Assembly (NCBI RefSeq): GCF_007741535.1
Contig: NZ_CP036525.1
Span: forward strand, 1,984,001 to 2,048,000
Length of the DNA: 64,000 nucleotides
Source: Rubripirellula lacrimiformis
GTDB lineage: Bacteria; Planctomycetota; Planctomycetia; Pirellulales; Pirellulaceae
Direction: 5' to 3'
This document shows positions 53,231-62,500 of the stretch, piece by piece. The notes beneath the pieces are model-generated. The model worked only from the letters and a program-made list of their open reading frames with translations, had not been told where the DNA came from and did no database searches. Numbering within the stretch: the stretch's first letter is position 1; the number at the start of each line of letters is the position of its first letter. A program made the translations under genes and the position numbers.

Positions 53231-55882
53231 ATGGCCAAACAAGCAAAGATGGTTTACTACTTCGGTAAGACAAAGACCGAAGGCAAAGGTGTCAGCAAGA
53301 GCATTCTCGGCGGTAAAGGTGTCAACCTTGCTGAAATGACCCGCATCGGATTGCCGGTTCCTCCCGGATTCACGATCACCACCGAATGCTGTGACGCCTA
53401 CTACAAGTCCAAGAAGAAGTTGCCATCCGGTTTGATGGCCGAAGTGAACTCGGCTGTCAAAATCCTGGAAAAGGAATTGGGCAAGAAGTTCGGCGATGAT
53501 TCGAACCCATTGCTGGTCAGCGTTCGCAGTGGTGCAGCGGTCAGCATGCCGGGCATGATGAACACCATCTTGAACCTGGGCCTTAACGACGCGGCGACTC
53601 AAGGTTTGGCCAAGGCCACCAAGAACGAACGCTTTGCTTACGACGCCTACCGTCGTTTGATCAACATGTTCGGCGACGTTGTGATGGGCATGGACCACCA
53701 CGCCTTCGAAACCGCTTTCGACAAGATCAAAAAGAAATACAAGGTTACCGAGGACACCGAGGTACCAGCCGAAGGTCTGAAGCAACTGTGCGAAGACTAC
53801 AAGGCGCTGTACAAGAAGCAAAGCGGCGAAGATTTCCCACAGGACCCGATCAAGCAGTTGCAACTGTCGATCGAAGCTGTGTTCGGATCTTGGAACACCA
53901 GCCGAGCCGTTCGCTACCGTGAAATCGAAGGCATCCGTGGTTTGCTCGGAACCGCCGTCAACGTTCAGTCGATGGTCTATGGCAACATGGGCGACGACTC
54001 GGGAACCGGGGTCGCTTTCACGCGGAACCCCAACACCGGCGAGAACAAGTTCTTTGGCGAGTTCTTGATCAACGCTCAGGGCGAAGACGTGGTGGCCGGT
54101 ATCCGGACTCCACAACCTGTTGCTGAAATGCCCAAATGGAATCGAGCCGTTCATAAAGAATTGCTAGAGATCAAGAAGACCTTGGAAGATCATTACAAGG
54201 AAATGCAGGACATCGAGTTCACGATCGAACGTGGCACGCTGTACATGCTGCAGACCCGAACCGGTAAACGCACCGGAGTCGCAGCGGTCAAGATCGCTTG
54301 CGACATGGTTAAGGAAAAGCTGATCGACGAAAAGGAAGCCGTGATGCGGGTTCCTGCCAACGACTTGACCCAGTTGTTGTTGCCTAGCTTCAAGCCGACC
54401 GCTCGTAACGCTGCCGACGTTCTTTGCCGTGGCTTGCCTGCTTCGCCAGGTGCTGCGGTTGGTAAGTTGGTCTTCAGTGCTCCCGAAGCTCGCGAAGCTG
54501 CCGAAGCCGGTTTGAAGGTCATCTTGGTTCGTAAAGAAACCAGTCCCGAAGACGTCGACGGTATGAACGCCGCCGCCGGAATCCTGACCAGCACCGGTGG
54601 GATGACCAGCCACGCTGCTGTGGTTGCTCGCGGTTGGGGCAAGTGTTGTGTCGCCGGAGCCGGCGAGATCGACATCGACGAAAAGGGCAAGAAGATCAAG
54701 GTCGGCGGACGTACGTTCAACGGCAAGGATATCATCAGCCTAGACGGCACGACCGGCGAAGTGATGGCTGGCGAAGTGGAAACACAAGAGCCGAAGTTGT
54801 CGGGCGATTTCGCCAAGCTGATGAAATGGGCCGATGGTTTCCGTACCTTGGACGTTCGTACCAACGCCGATTCGCCTGCCGATAGCAAGCGGGCTCGTGA
54901 GTTCGGTGCTCAAGGAATCGGCCTCTGCCGTACCGAACACATGTTCTTTGATGCCGATCGCATCATCCACATGCGTTCCATGATCTTGGCTGACAACGAA
55001 AAAGATCGTCGTGCGGCCCTGAAGAAACTGTTGCCTTTCCAACGCAAAGACTTCGAAGGCATTTTCAAAGCAATGGACGGTCTGCCAGTGACCGTTCGTC
55101 TGCTGGACCCACCTTTGCACGAGTTCTTGCCGCACGACGCGGACGCGCAAAAGGCAATGGCCAAAGAATTGGGCGTCAAGCCTGGCCAGATCGTCAAGCG
55201 AGCCGAAGCGCTGCACGAATCCAACCCGATGTTGGGTCACCGTGGTTGCCGTTTGAGCGTGACCTATCCGGAAATCCTTGAAATGCAAGTTCGGGCAATC
55301 GTCGAAGCGGCGATCAGTTGCTCGAAGAAAAAGATCAAGGCGATGCCGGAAATCATGATCCCGTTGGTCGGCACCGAAGCCGAACTTTCGATGCTGCGTG
55401 CCAAGGTCGAAGAAACGATCAAGGAAACCTGCGAAGCCAAGAAGTTCGAAGGCAAGCTGGACATTTCGATCGGTACCATGATCGAGATCCCACGTGCAGC
55501 GTTGACCGCCGACAAGATCGCCGAGCATGCTGACTTCTTTAGCTTCGGCACGAACGACTTGACCCAAATGACGTTCGGTTACAGCCGTGACGACATCAAC
55601 ACGTTCTTGCCCGACTACTTGTCGCAAGACATCCTGCACGTCGACCCGTTCCAATCGTTGGACCAGTCGGGTGTGGGCCAGTTGGTCGAAATGGGTGTCC
55701 AAAAGGGACGCAGCACCAAGAGCAAGTTGAAGATCGGTATCTGTGGCGAACATGGTGGCGACCCATCGTCGGTGGATTTCTGTCACCGCGTCGGTTTGGA
55801 CTATGTCAGCTGTAGCCCGTTCCGCGTGCCAATCGCACGTCTAGCCGCCGCTCAGGCAGCACTCCGCAACAGCAAGAAGTAG
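53231..55882 (+). CDS. ppdK: Pyruvate, phosphate dikinase
   Basis: An 883-residue enzyme that interconverts pyruvate, ATP and phosphate with phosphoenolpyruvate, AMP and diphosphate. The N-terminal ATP-grasp domain (residues ~15-340: SKSILGGKGVNLAEMTRIGLPVPPGF) is followed by the swivelling domain, whose phospho-His lies in GGMTSHAAVVARGWGKCCV (about residue 457). The PEP domain holds GLCRTEHMFF, GTNDLTQMTFGYSRDD and the catalytic Cys in ICGEHGGDP. Length equals the family standard. It gives reversible glycolysis in an organism that may use PPi or PPDK in place of pyruvate kinase. Confidence 0.97.
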   Translation: MAKQAKMVYYFGKTKTEGKGVSKSILGGKGVNLAEMTRIGLPVPPGFTITTECCDAYYKSKKKLPSGLMAEVNSAVKILEKELGKKFGDDSNPLLVSVRSGAAVSMPGMMNTILNLGLNDAATQGLAKATKNERFAYDAYRRLINMFGDVVMGMDHHAFETAFDKIKKKYKVTEDTEVPAEGLKQLCEDYKALYKKQSGEDFPQDPIKQLQLSIEAVFGSWNTSRAVRYREIEGIRGLLGTAVNVQSMVYGNMGDDSGTGVAFTRNPNTGENKFFGEFLINAQGEDVVAGIRTPQPVAEMPKWNRAVHKELLEIKKTLEDHYKEMQDIEFTIERGTLYMLQTRTGKRTGVAAVKIACDMVKEKLIDEKEAVMRVPANDLTQLLLPSFKPTARNAADVLCRGLPASPGAAVGKLVFSAPEAREAAEAGLKVILVRKETSPEDVDGMNAAAGILTSTGGMTSHAAVVARGWGKCCVAGAGEIDIDEKGKKIKVGGRTFNGKDIISLDGTTGEVMAGEVETQEPKLSGDFAKLMKWADGFRTLDVRTNADSPADSKRAREFGAQGIGLCRTEHMFFDADRIIHMRSMILADNEKDRRAALKKLLPFQRKDFEGIFKAMDGLPVTVRLLDPPLHEFLPHDADAQKAMAKELGVKPGQIVKRAEALHESNPMLGHRGCRLSVTYPEILEMQVRAIVEAAISCSKKKIKAMPEIMIPLVGTEAELSMLRAKVEETIKETCEAKKFEGKLDISIGTMIEIPRAALTADKIAEHADFFSFGTNDLTQMTFGYSRDDINTFLPDYLSQDILHVDPFQSLDQSGVGQLVEMGVQKGRSTKSKLKIGICGEHGGDPSSVDFCHRVGLDYVSCSPFRVPIARLAAAQAALRNSKK

Positions 55883-55938
55883 TCGTTTGCGGGCGCACCT
55901 TCGGCAGGTCTGACTTGCCGAAACATTCCGAATGTGAA

Positions 55939-55977
55939 GGGGCCCAGTGGATCCAGTTCCATGGGCCCCTTTTTTTA
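55939..55977 (+). terminator. Rho-independent terminator of ppdK
   Basis: Perfect 8-bp arms GGGGCCCA (55939-55946) and TGGGCCCC (55962-55969) with a 15-base loop are followed by eight T, 57 bases after the ppdK stop. Confidence 0.93.
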
Positions 55978-56027
55978 TACCCTCACGATTCCCAATCAAA
56001 TCCAACGAAACGTACGCGGAAAATCTG

Positions 56028-56363
56028 ATGAGTGATCCTTACGCAAAGTACAACGAAGTCGAAAAGCTAATCGACGCCGAGCAGTTCGACGAAGCGATCG
56101 CCGGCCTGAATGAGATCGTGGCCAAGGACGAAACCTTTGTGCTCGCTCACCTGGCGCTGTCGCGGGCCTATACCAAGACCGGCCAGCATGACTTGGCGAT
56201 CGCCCACGGCGAGAAAGCTTGCGAATTGGAACCGACCGATTCGTTCAATTTCACCGCGCTCAGCGTGACCTACCAACGCGCCTGGGCTGGCACCCAAGAG
56301 CAGCAGTACATCACCAAGGCCGAAGACGCGATGGCCAAGGCACAGACGATCGCTCGCGGTTAA
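56028..56363 (+). CDS. Small TPR protein
   Basis: A 111-residue protein from ATG 56028; the frame upstream crosses the ppdK terminator. Two to three tetratricopeptide helical hairpins are visible (NEVEKLIDAEQFDEAIAGL; ETFVLAHLALSRAYTKTGQH; DLAIAHGEKACELEPTDSFN). It probably mediates protein contacts in the cytoplasm. No partner is encoded nearby. Similar short TPR proteins are frequent in planctomycetes. Confidence 0.82.
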   Translation: MSDPYAKYNEVEKLIDAEQFDEAIAGLNEIVAKDETFVLAHLALSRAYTKTGQHDLAIAHGEKACELEPTDSFNFTALSVTYQRAWAGTQEQQYITKAEDAMAKAQTIARG

Positions 56364-56476
56364 ACGCCCCCACAGTCCTCGCAGGTCGCCATCACGCGAT
56401 TGGGTGGATCGTGGGTGACGCCGGCGCGGCGGAACGCCTGGATTTTGCAGGTCTGGCAAATCCAGCGATGGGACAA
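56360..56476 (-). CDS. Possible very small zinc-ribbon protein
   Basis: A minus-strand frame convergent with the TPR gene, sharing its final bases. It encodes WICQTCKIQAFRRAGVTHD then RVMATCEDCGG, two CxxC pairs 27 residues apart, like a zinc ribbon. The only conventional start is TTG at 56476 (38 residues). The frame stays open to 56642 with sensible residues (PTPEKAENGNPLTRASKSR) but no ATG or GTG, so the true start may be atypical or the frame may be chance. Four well-spaced Cys argue for coding. Confidence 0.35.
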   Translation of the reverse strand: MSHRWICQTCKIQAFRRAGVTHDPPNRVMATCEDCGGV

Positions 56477-56767
56477 GAGCGTCTTTGCCGGTCGTGATTT
56501 AGAAGCCCGCGTCAGAGGATTGCCGTTTTCGGCTTTTTCTGGCGTGGGGGCCCCACCGATGGGGCGATTTTCGCGGCCCGAAATGCTCTGTAGAGCGTGA
56601 TTTGCGGGGGGCCGCAGCTTCTTGGTGCGATCTCCACCAGACTTTTACATGGCTGTTACAAACTTGGCCATCTTGGGCCGAGGAGGTTTACACAGTTTTC
56701 AGTACACTTTGGCCATCTTTTCAGCTGGGAAAGCTGAAGAGCCAACTCTGTACAGGAAATCAGCTAT

Positions 56768-57817
56768 ATGGCATCTGTTGTAGAAACCCCCAGCAAAAAG
56801 AAAGCACGTCCTAGCAGCAAACTGTTGGTCGACGTCGATCCACAGGCACCTGTTTGGGATCAACCCAATATTCAGCGGCCTGAATCCGAAACAAAGCCCA
56901 AGGTCAAGAAGCATGCTTCGCCGACGACCGCGGAACGGTCCAACGTTTCGAATCTGAGCTATTGGGCCATTGGCTGGCTGACGATCGCTCACCTGGTCGT
57001 GTTGGCCGCCCCGTTCTACTTCTCGTGGACCGGTTTGGCCGTGATGGTCGTTCTGCACTGGATGACCGGCAGCCTGGGCATTTGCCTGGGGTATCACCGC
57101 ATGCTGACGCACACCGGCATGAAGTGCCGTCCGTGGGTTCGGTACACCTTCGCGACCATCGGCACCTTGGCCGGGGAAGGTTCGGCTTTGGACTGGGTCG
57201 CCGATCACCGGAAACACCACGCATTCAGCGACCTCGAAGGGGACCCCCACTCGCCGCGTGATGGCAGCATCTGGAGTCACATTTTCTGGCTCGCGTTTCA
57301 CACCCACAATGGTGACCGCAAAGCCTATCTGCAACGTTGGGTTCCCGATTTGTACAAGGAACGTGGAATGCGTTTCTTGGACATGATGTTCCTGCCTTTG
57401 CACATCATGACCGGGGCCGCCTTGTTCGCCATCGGTTATTTCGCCTTCGGTGGCAGCCTGTACATGGCCACGTCATTGTTGGTGTGGGGCATGTTCGTCC
57501 GCTTGGTCGGCGTCCTGCACTCGACTTGGTTGGTCAACAGTGCATCGCACATGTTCGGCTATCGCAACTATGAAACCACGGACGACAGCCGCAACAATTG
57601 GTTGGTTGCGATCCTGGCTTACGGCGAAGGCTGGCACAACAATCACCACGCTTACCCACGGATGGCCAAGCACGGTCACCAGTGGTGGGAATTTGACATC
57701 ACCTGGCAAGCGATCCGTTTGCTAAAGGCGACCGGATTGGTCTGGGATGTTGTCGATTACAAGAATGCGGCTGACAAAAAAGCCAAAGAGAAAGCCGCCG
57801 CCGCTGCTGCTAGCTAA
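56768..57817 (+). CDS. Acyl-CoA/acyl-lipid desaturase
   Basis: A 349-residue membrane di-iron desaturase of the delta-9 type. The three His boxes are complete: HRMLTH, HRKHH and HNNHH. There are two pairs of hydrophobic segments (WLTIAHLVVLAAPFYFSW; GAALFAIGYFAFGGSLYMA). It would introduce a cis double bond in a fatty acyl chain, probably to keep membranes fluid in the cold. The N-terminal ~55 residues are charged and soluble, and the C-terminus is Lys/Ala-rich (DKKAKEKAAAAAAS). Its electron donor is not encoded next to it. Confidence 0.93.
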   Translation: MASVVETPSKKKARPSSKLLVDVDPQAPVWDQPNIQRPESETKPKVKKHASPTTAERSNVSNLSYWAIGWLTIAHLVVLAAPFYFSWTGLAVMVVLHWMTGSLGICLGYHRMLTHTGMKCRPWVRYTFATIGTLAGEGSALDWVADHRKHHAFSDLEGDPHSPRDGSIWSHIFWLAFHTHNGDRKAYLQRWVPDLYKERGMRFLDMMFLPLHIMTGAALFAIGYFAFGGSLYMATSLLVWGMFVRLVGVLHSTWLVNSASHMFGYRNYETTDDSRNNWLVAILAYGEGWHNNHHAYPRMAKHGHQWWEFDITWQAIRLLKATGLVWDVVDYKNAADKKAKEKAAAAAAS

Positions 57818-57893
57818 GCACATGCATGGCGGTGTTCGGTGAAACGAAGACGGCAATAGGCTTGGTCCGGCCTTCTTCACTTCAACCAAAACA

Positions 57894-57930
57894 AACCCTG
57901 GTGGCGATTGAATCGCTGCCAGGGTTTTTT
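57894..57930 (+). terminator. Rho-independent terminator of the desaturase gene
   Basis: Arms AACCCTGG (57894-57901) and CCAGGGTT (57919-57926), with an inner GCGAT/ATCGC pair, are followed by T to 57930. Confidence 0.85.
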
Positions 57931-57985
57931 CGTAGGATCGGTCGGGTGGATTGGGGATCGCAGCCCCATGGGCAATCGCCGCCGG

Positions 57986-59473
57986 TTAGCTGAACAGGCG
58001 GGTGACGGCGGCGCCTTTGACCAGTTCGCGTGGTTGGTTCAGGTGGTTGTAGACGATCGTTTCGGGATGGATGCCAAAGCTGTGGTAGATCGTGGCCAGC
58101 AATTCAGCCGGGTGGACGGGATCTTCCAGTGGCGCCGATGCGGTCTTGTCGCTCTTGCCGTGCACATAGCCGCGGCGTATTCCCGCACCCGCCATCACCG
58201 CGGTATAGCAGTATGGCCAGTGGTCGCGGCCGTCGTCGGAATTGTTGTTACCGCTGGTGCTGACGCCACGCTGCGGGCTGCGGCCGAATTCGCCCACGGC
58301 GACGACCAAGGTGTCGTCCAGCATGCCGCGTTGGTCCAGATCGGTGATCAACGCCGACAGCCCGCTGTCCAGCATCGGAGCCGATTGGTTTTTCATCCGT
58401 TTGCTGAGGTCTTTGTGATGGTCCCAGGAATGATTGTCGCTGTTGGCGACCTTGGGCCAAATGACTTCGACGACGCGTGTTCCCGCCTCGACCAAGCGAC
58501 GGGCTAGCAGGCAGCTTTGCCCGAATGTGTTGCGGCCGTATTGGTCGCGGGTCGCATCGGTTTCCTCGGATAGCTCGAATGCATCGCGAGCACGCCCCGA
58601 TACGATCAGCGATAGAGCCCGGTCATAGTACTCGTCCAATTCGAACGATTCGACGGCTTGGTTGATCGCTGGCATTTGTGCATTCAACAGGTCACGCAGC
58701 TTGGCACGGCGCTGGAGCCGCACGCTGAATACTTCCGGACGCAGTTTCAAGTCATCGATCTTGATCCGGTCCATCTTGTTCATGTCCAGATCGTCACCGC
58801 TGGGATACAGCGTGTAGGGATCGAACGATTTGCCTAGGAATCCAGCGGTCCCGCCCTTGCCGACAACATTGGATTCCTGCAGCGGCCGAGGCAGCATGAC
58901 GAACGGCAGCATCGGTTCTTCCAGCGGCCGCATTTTGACGATGTTGCTGCCAAAGTTGGGGAAGTCCTTGGGGGATGGAGGTTCCAGTTGGCCTGACGGG
59001 CTGACTTTGTCCGTCGTGTAGCCGGTCATCATTTGGTAGATCGCCGCGGTGTGATTGAACAGACCGTTCGGCGTGTAGGACATCGACCGGATCATGGTGA
59101 ACTGGTCGTTGATCTGAGCGAGTTTGGGCAGGTTTTCTGTGAACTTGACGCCGGGGATCTTGGTGCTGATGGGCTTGAAGATACTGGCGACATTGTCCGG
59201 CACGTTTTCTTTGGGGTCCCACAAATCCAGGTGGCTCGGGCCGCCCTGCAGGTACACCAAGATGATGCTTTTCGCTTTGCCCCACCCTGGCCCGCCGGTG
59301 GCTAGCGGGGATCCCACGGTGGATTCAGCGCCCGACGCAGATTGCAGCTTCAACAGGTCCGGCAGGGACAGCCCAAGCATCCCGCAACTGCCCACACGCA
59401 GAAACGATCGCCGCGACGCAACCAAGTGCGAGTCGCATAGGTCTTTGGCTGGAAAGCCTTTGAAAGAAAGCAT
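57986..59473 (-). CDS. DUF1501 family protein (Tat-exported)
   Basis: A 495-residue protein of the sulfatase-like alkaline-phosphatase superfamily. It has a Tat signal ([10 protein letters not shown], residues 19-28) and the DUF1501 blocks [54 protein letters not shown] and [17 protein letters not shown]. The function is unknown. It is exported folded and follows the PSCyt gene on the same strand 78 bases away, the pairing typical of planctomycete genomes, where it may be part of a surface polymer-degrading or electron-transfer complex. Confidence 0.92.
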   Translation of the reverse strand: MLSFKGFPAKDLCDSHLVASRRSFLRVGSCGMLGLSLPDLLKLQSASGAESTVGSPLATGGPGWGKAKSIILVYLQGGPSHLDLWDPKENVPDNVASIFKPISTKIPGVKFTENLPKLAQINDQFTMIRSMSYTPNGLFNHTAAIYQMMTGYTTDKVSPSGQLEPPSPKDFPNFGSNIVKMRPLEEPMLPFVMLPRPLQESNVVGKGGTAGFLGKSFDPYTLYPSGDDLDMNKMDRIKIDDLKLRPEVFSVRLQRRAKLRDLLNAQMPAINQAVESFELDEYYDRALSLIVSGRARDAFELSEETDATRDQYGRNTFGQSCLLARRLVEAGTRVVEVIWPKVANSDNHSWDHHKDLSKRMKNQSAPMLDSGLSALITDLDQRGMLDDTLVVAVGEFGRSPQRGVSTSGNNNSDDGRDHWPYCYTAVMAGAGIRRGYVHGKSDKTASAPLEDPVHPAELLATIYHSFGIHPETIVYNHLNQPRELVKGAAVTRLFS

Positions 59474-59551
59474 GGCGATAGCTCCAGGGCAGGTCGTGAA
59501 AAAGGGGCGTGGTCGGATGGGCGTGGTCGGTTCACTGGGCGTGCTGCCCGA

Positions 59552-62500
59552 TCAACGATTGAACAGGAACGCGGGACTGTTGATCAGCGCCCAGGTCAGG
59601 TCTTCGGCGGCTGTCAGCCGAAGATTGTCCAACTGCCCAGCGCTTTGGGCGACGTCCATTCGCTTTTGAATCAACGATGGAGTGTCAGGGGTAGCGACGG
59701 TTAAAGCAGCTTTGCGATTTTCCAGTGCGACCAACGCGTCGTCCGGTGGCACCGGTTTGCTTGCCTCGGCCAGGGCGGCTTTGGCTTCTTGAATCTCCGA
59801 ATCGGATCGTGCCAGATAGTCGACCAGTTGCTGTTTGGCTTGGTCGGATCGATTCGAAGCCGGCGTCGCCAAAATCGCAGCAAACGCCTCGGGTTCGGAT
59901 AGTCCGATGTCACCGTCGTCGGTGGTCACGCTGATGCGAAACCGGCCCAGACGGTGATCGGTGGCATTATGGAACTGGTGGAAATCGAAGCTCAGCAGCA
60001 CGCCGTCGGGGTTCGCGATCGGTTTCGCAAACTGAAATGTCGCCCAGTGGGAAACGCCCAGTTGGTTCGACACGGCCCAGCCGCGTTGGTCGTTGGTTTT
60101 CCCGTCAAAGGTTTGCTCGATCGCAAAGCCACCTTGGGCGAAATCCGCGTGGGCGCTGGCGATGGTTTGCTGGATCGGTTTCTTGGGGGAATCCGGCGCC
60201 GTTGCAGAAACTTCGATTTCGGTCACCACAAAATTCCCGTTTTGTCCTAGTCCAGGGCCCGACGATGGCAGGCTGGCGTCGGCGATCGCTTCCAAGCGAA
60301 ATCCAGTGATCTTGGGCAGGCTGGTTTGAAAGGCAACGTGATAGACACCTTTCCCCTTGGGGCCGGTGGCGATGATCGATCGGTCAGGTTGCGGCGTCAG
60401 GACAGCTTGGTTGGTCGTGCTAAAGGAAGTGGGCAATAGCGGATGCCACTGGGGCGATGATGCCAGGCGGTCTTGCCAGGCCTGGATCTTGCTATCGACG
60501 TTTTTCATCGTTTTGTCGGCGGCCTGCTGTGCCGTTTCGATCCGCTTGGCACGCTCGGATTCCAGTTTCTTGCGTTCCGGTTGGATGGCTGCCGAGCGGT
60601 GAGCGATTTGCTGGACCACGTCCGCCAATTTTGCTTCACGGGCCTTTTCCAGCTCGATTCGTTTCTTGCTCCACTCGTCTTCGGCGATCGCTAGCCGGGC
60701 AACCATGTCTCGGTGATCTTTTTGAATGGTCAGCGTGACTTGCTGGAAGGCACCGAATTCAGCATCGCTGGGCATGCGTCCGAGGGCACGCAGGAACAGT
60801 TCGTCGACCAAGCTGCGGTCGTCGGTGTGTTCTTTGACCAGACGTCCAAGTTCGTTCTTGGGGTCTGCGATCGCGGTGCCGATCGTTGGGCCGCTAATCA
60901 AGGCCATCACGGGGCCAAGCTGAAGCTCGCTGCTGCGTTCGCACTCGCATGCGCTTTCCCGGGTCGGCCGACCCAGGTTCTGCAGAAATCCGTCGGCAAG
61001 TTTGACGCCGGAATCAGACAGTTCGGCCGCCCGCGTGCCTGCGGGAACGCCGGGGATATGGGTCACCGATCCGGTCAACGTATGGACGGTGTCGTAGATC
61101 ACTTCGGCCGGCAAGCGGCGTGGGAGCGCGTGCGAATAGTTTTGACGATCGTCTTCGTTCATCGGGTTCACGCCAATGTCCAACTGATATGTCCGGCTGT
61201 TGCAAATTTGGCGCAGCAGTGACGCGACATCAAAATTCGATTCCACAAACGAATTCGTCAGGTGGTCCAGCAACTCTGGATTGGTCGGTGGGTTGCCCGC
61301 GCGGATGTCGTCGATCGGTTCGATCAGCCCAACGCCCAACAGATAACCCCACAATCGGTTTGCGTAGCTGCGGGCAAAGTATGGATTGTCAGCATCGGTG
61401 ATCCAATCGGCCAATCGTTGCCGACGCGTGGCATCGGGTGCCTCGTCGTGCGGGACGTCGTACGGAAAAGTTGGCACCACCGGTTTGCCGGTCCGCGGGT
61501 GCATCACGTCACCGGTGTCCTGGTCGACCACTTTTTCGAACAGTGGCGTGGCACCTTCGACGGCGGTGCCACCGATTTTGCGATCCCCGGATGCGGGATC
61601 ACGTTGCAGACCCACCTGGGCAAAGAACGATGCCATCTCGTAATACTGGTCCTGGGTCCAGCGTTCGAATGGATGGTCGTGGCATTTGTTGCAGTTGAAT
61701 CGGATGCCGAGGAATAAATGGGTGGTGTTTTCCATCGTGTCTTCGGGCGTCCGCAGCGTCTTGAAATACGATGCAGGTGGGTTTTCGTTGTTTGACCCGG
61801 CCGCCGTCAGTACCTTCTGGGCGAAATGGTCGTAGGGCATGTTGTTGGCCACGCAATCGCGAATCCACTGTCGAAATTGGGTGCTGCCCTCGACACCCAA
61901 AAACTTGCGATTGACAAGCAGCAGGTCGGACCACTTGTTGGTCCAGAATTCGATGTACGCTTCGCTGCCGATCAGGTCATCGATGACACGCCCTCGTTTG
62001 ATGCGTGTTGATGTTTCGTCGGCAAGGAAGGCTCGTACCTGGTCGCTGGTCGGTGGCATGCCGGTCAGGTCCAGGTGGACGCGGCGCAGGAAGGTGGCGT
62101 CATCGCACAGCCCGCTTGGTTCGACTTTGACTCGGTGCCACTTTTGGGCCACCAGTTCATCGATCTGGCTCCACGTTTCCGGTTGAGATTCCTGGTATCC
62201 GCTGCGGTCGCCCATCACGGTCAAGGTTGTGGCTGCGTAGGCGCCTTCGAAACGGGCTAAGATCGGAGCTTCGCCACGGCGAATCGCGGACAGCAACCCT
62301 GTGTTGTCGGCGGTCGCAACTTCGGTATTGCCGCTCTCGATAAAGGCTTCTCGAGTAACATCACGCTGCGTGCCATCGGAATAATGGGCGACGACACGCA
62401 CCTGTTGACGCGACTTGGTGCTTTGCACAATCGGGTTGATCGGGAACACTTCGATATGGCTAACGCCGGATGATTTTGAATCCAGTTGACTGCCATCGGC

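Noticed and set aside
52841-55786. Long minus-strand ORFs (437 and 348 codons) opposite ppdK
   Set aside because: They are antisense to a full-length, motif-complete dikinase, have odd composition and no recognisable motif; codon bias of the sense gene keeps the frames open.
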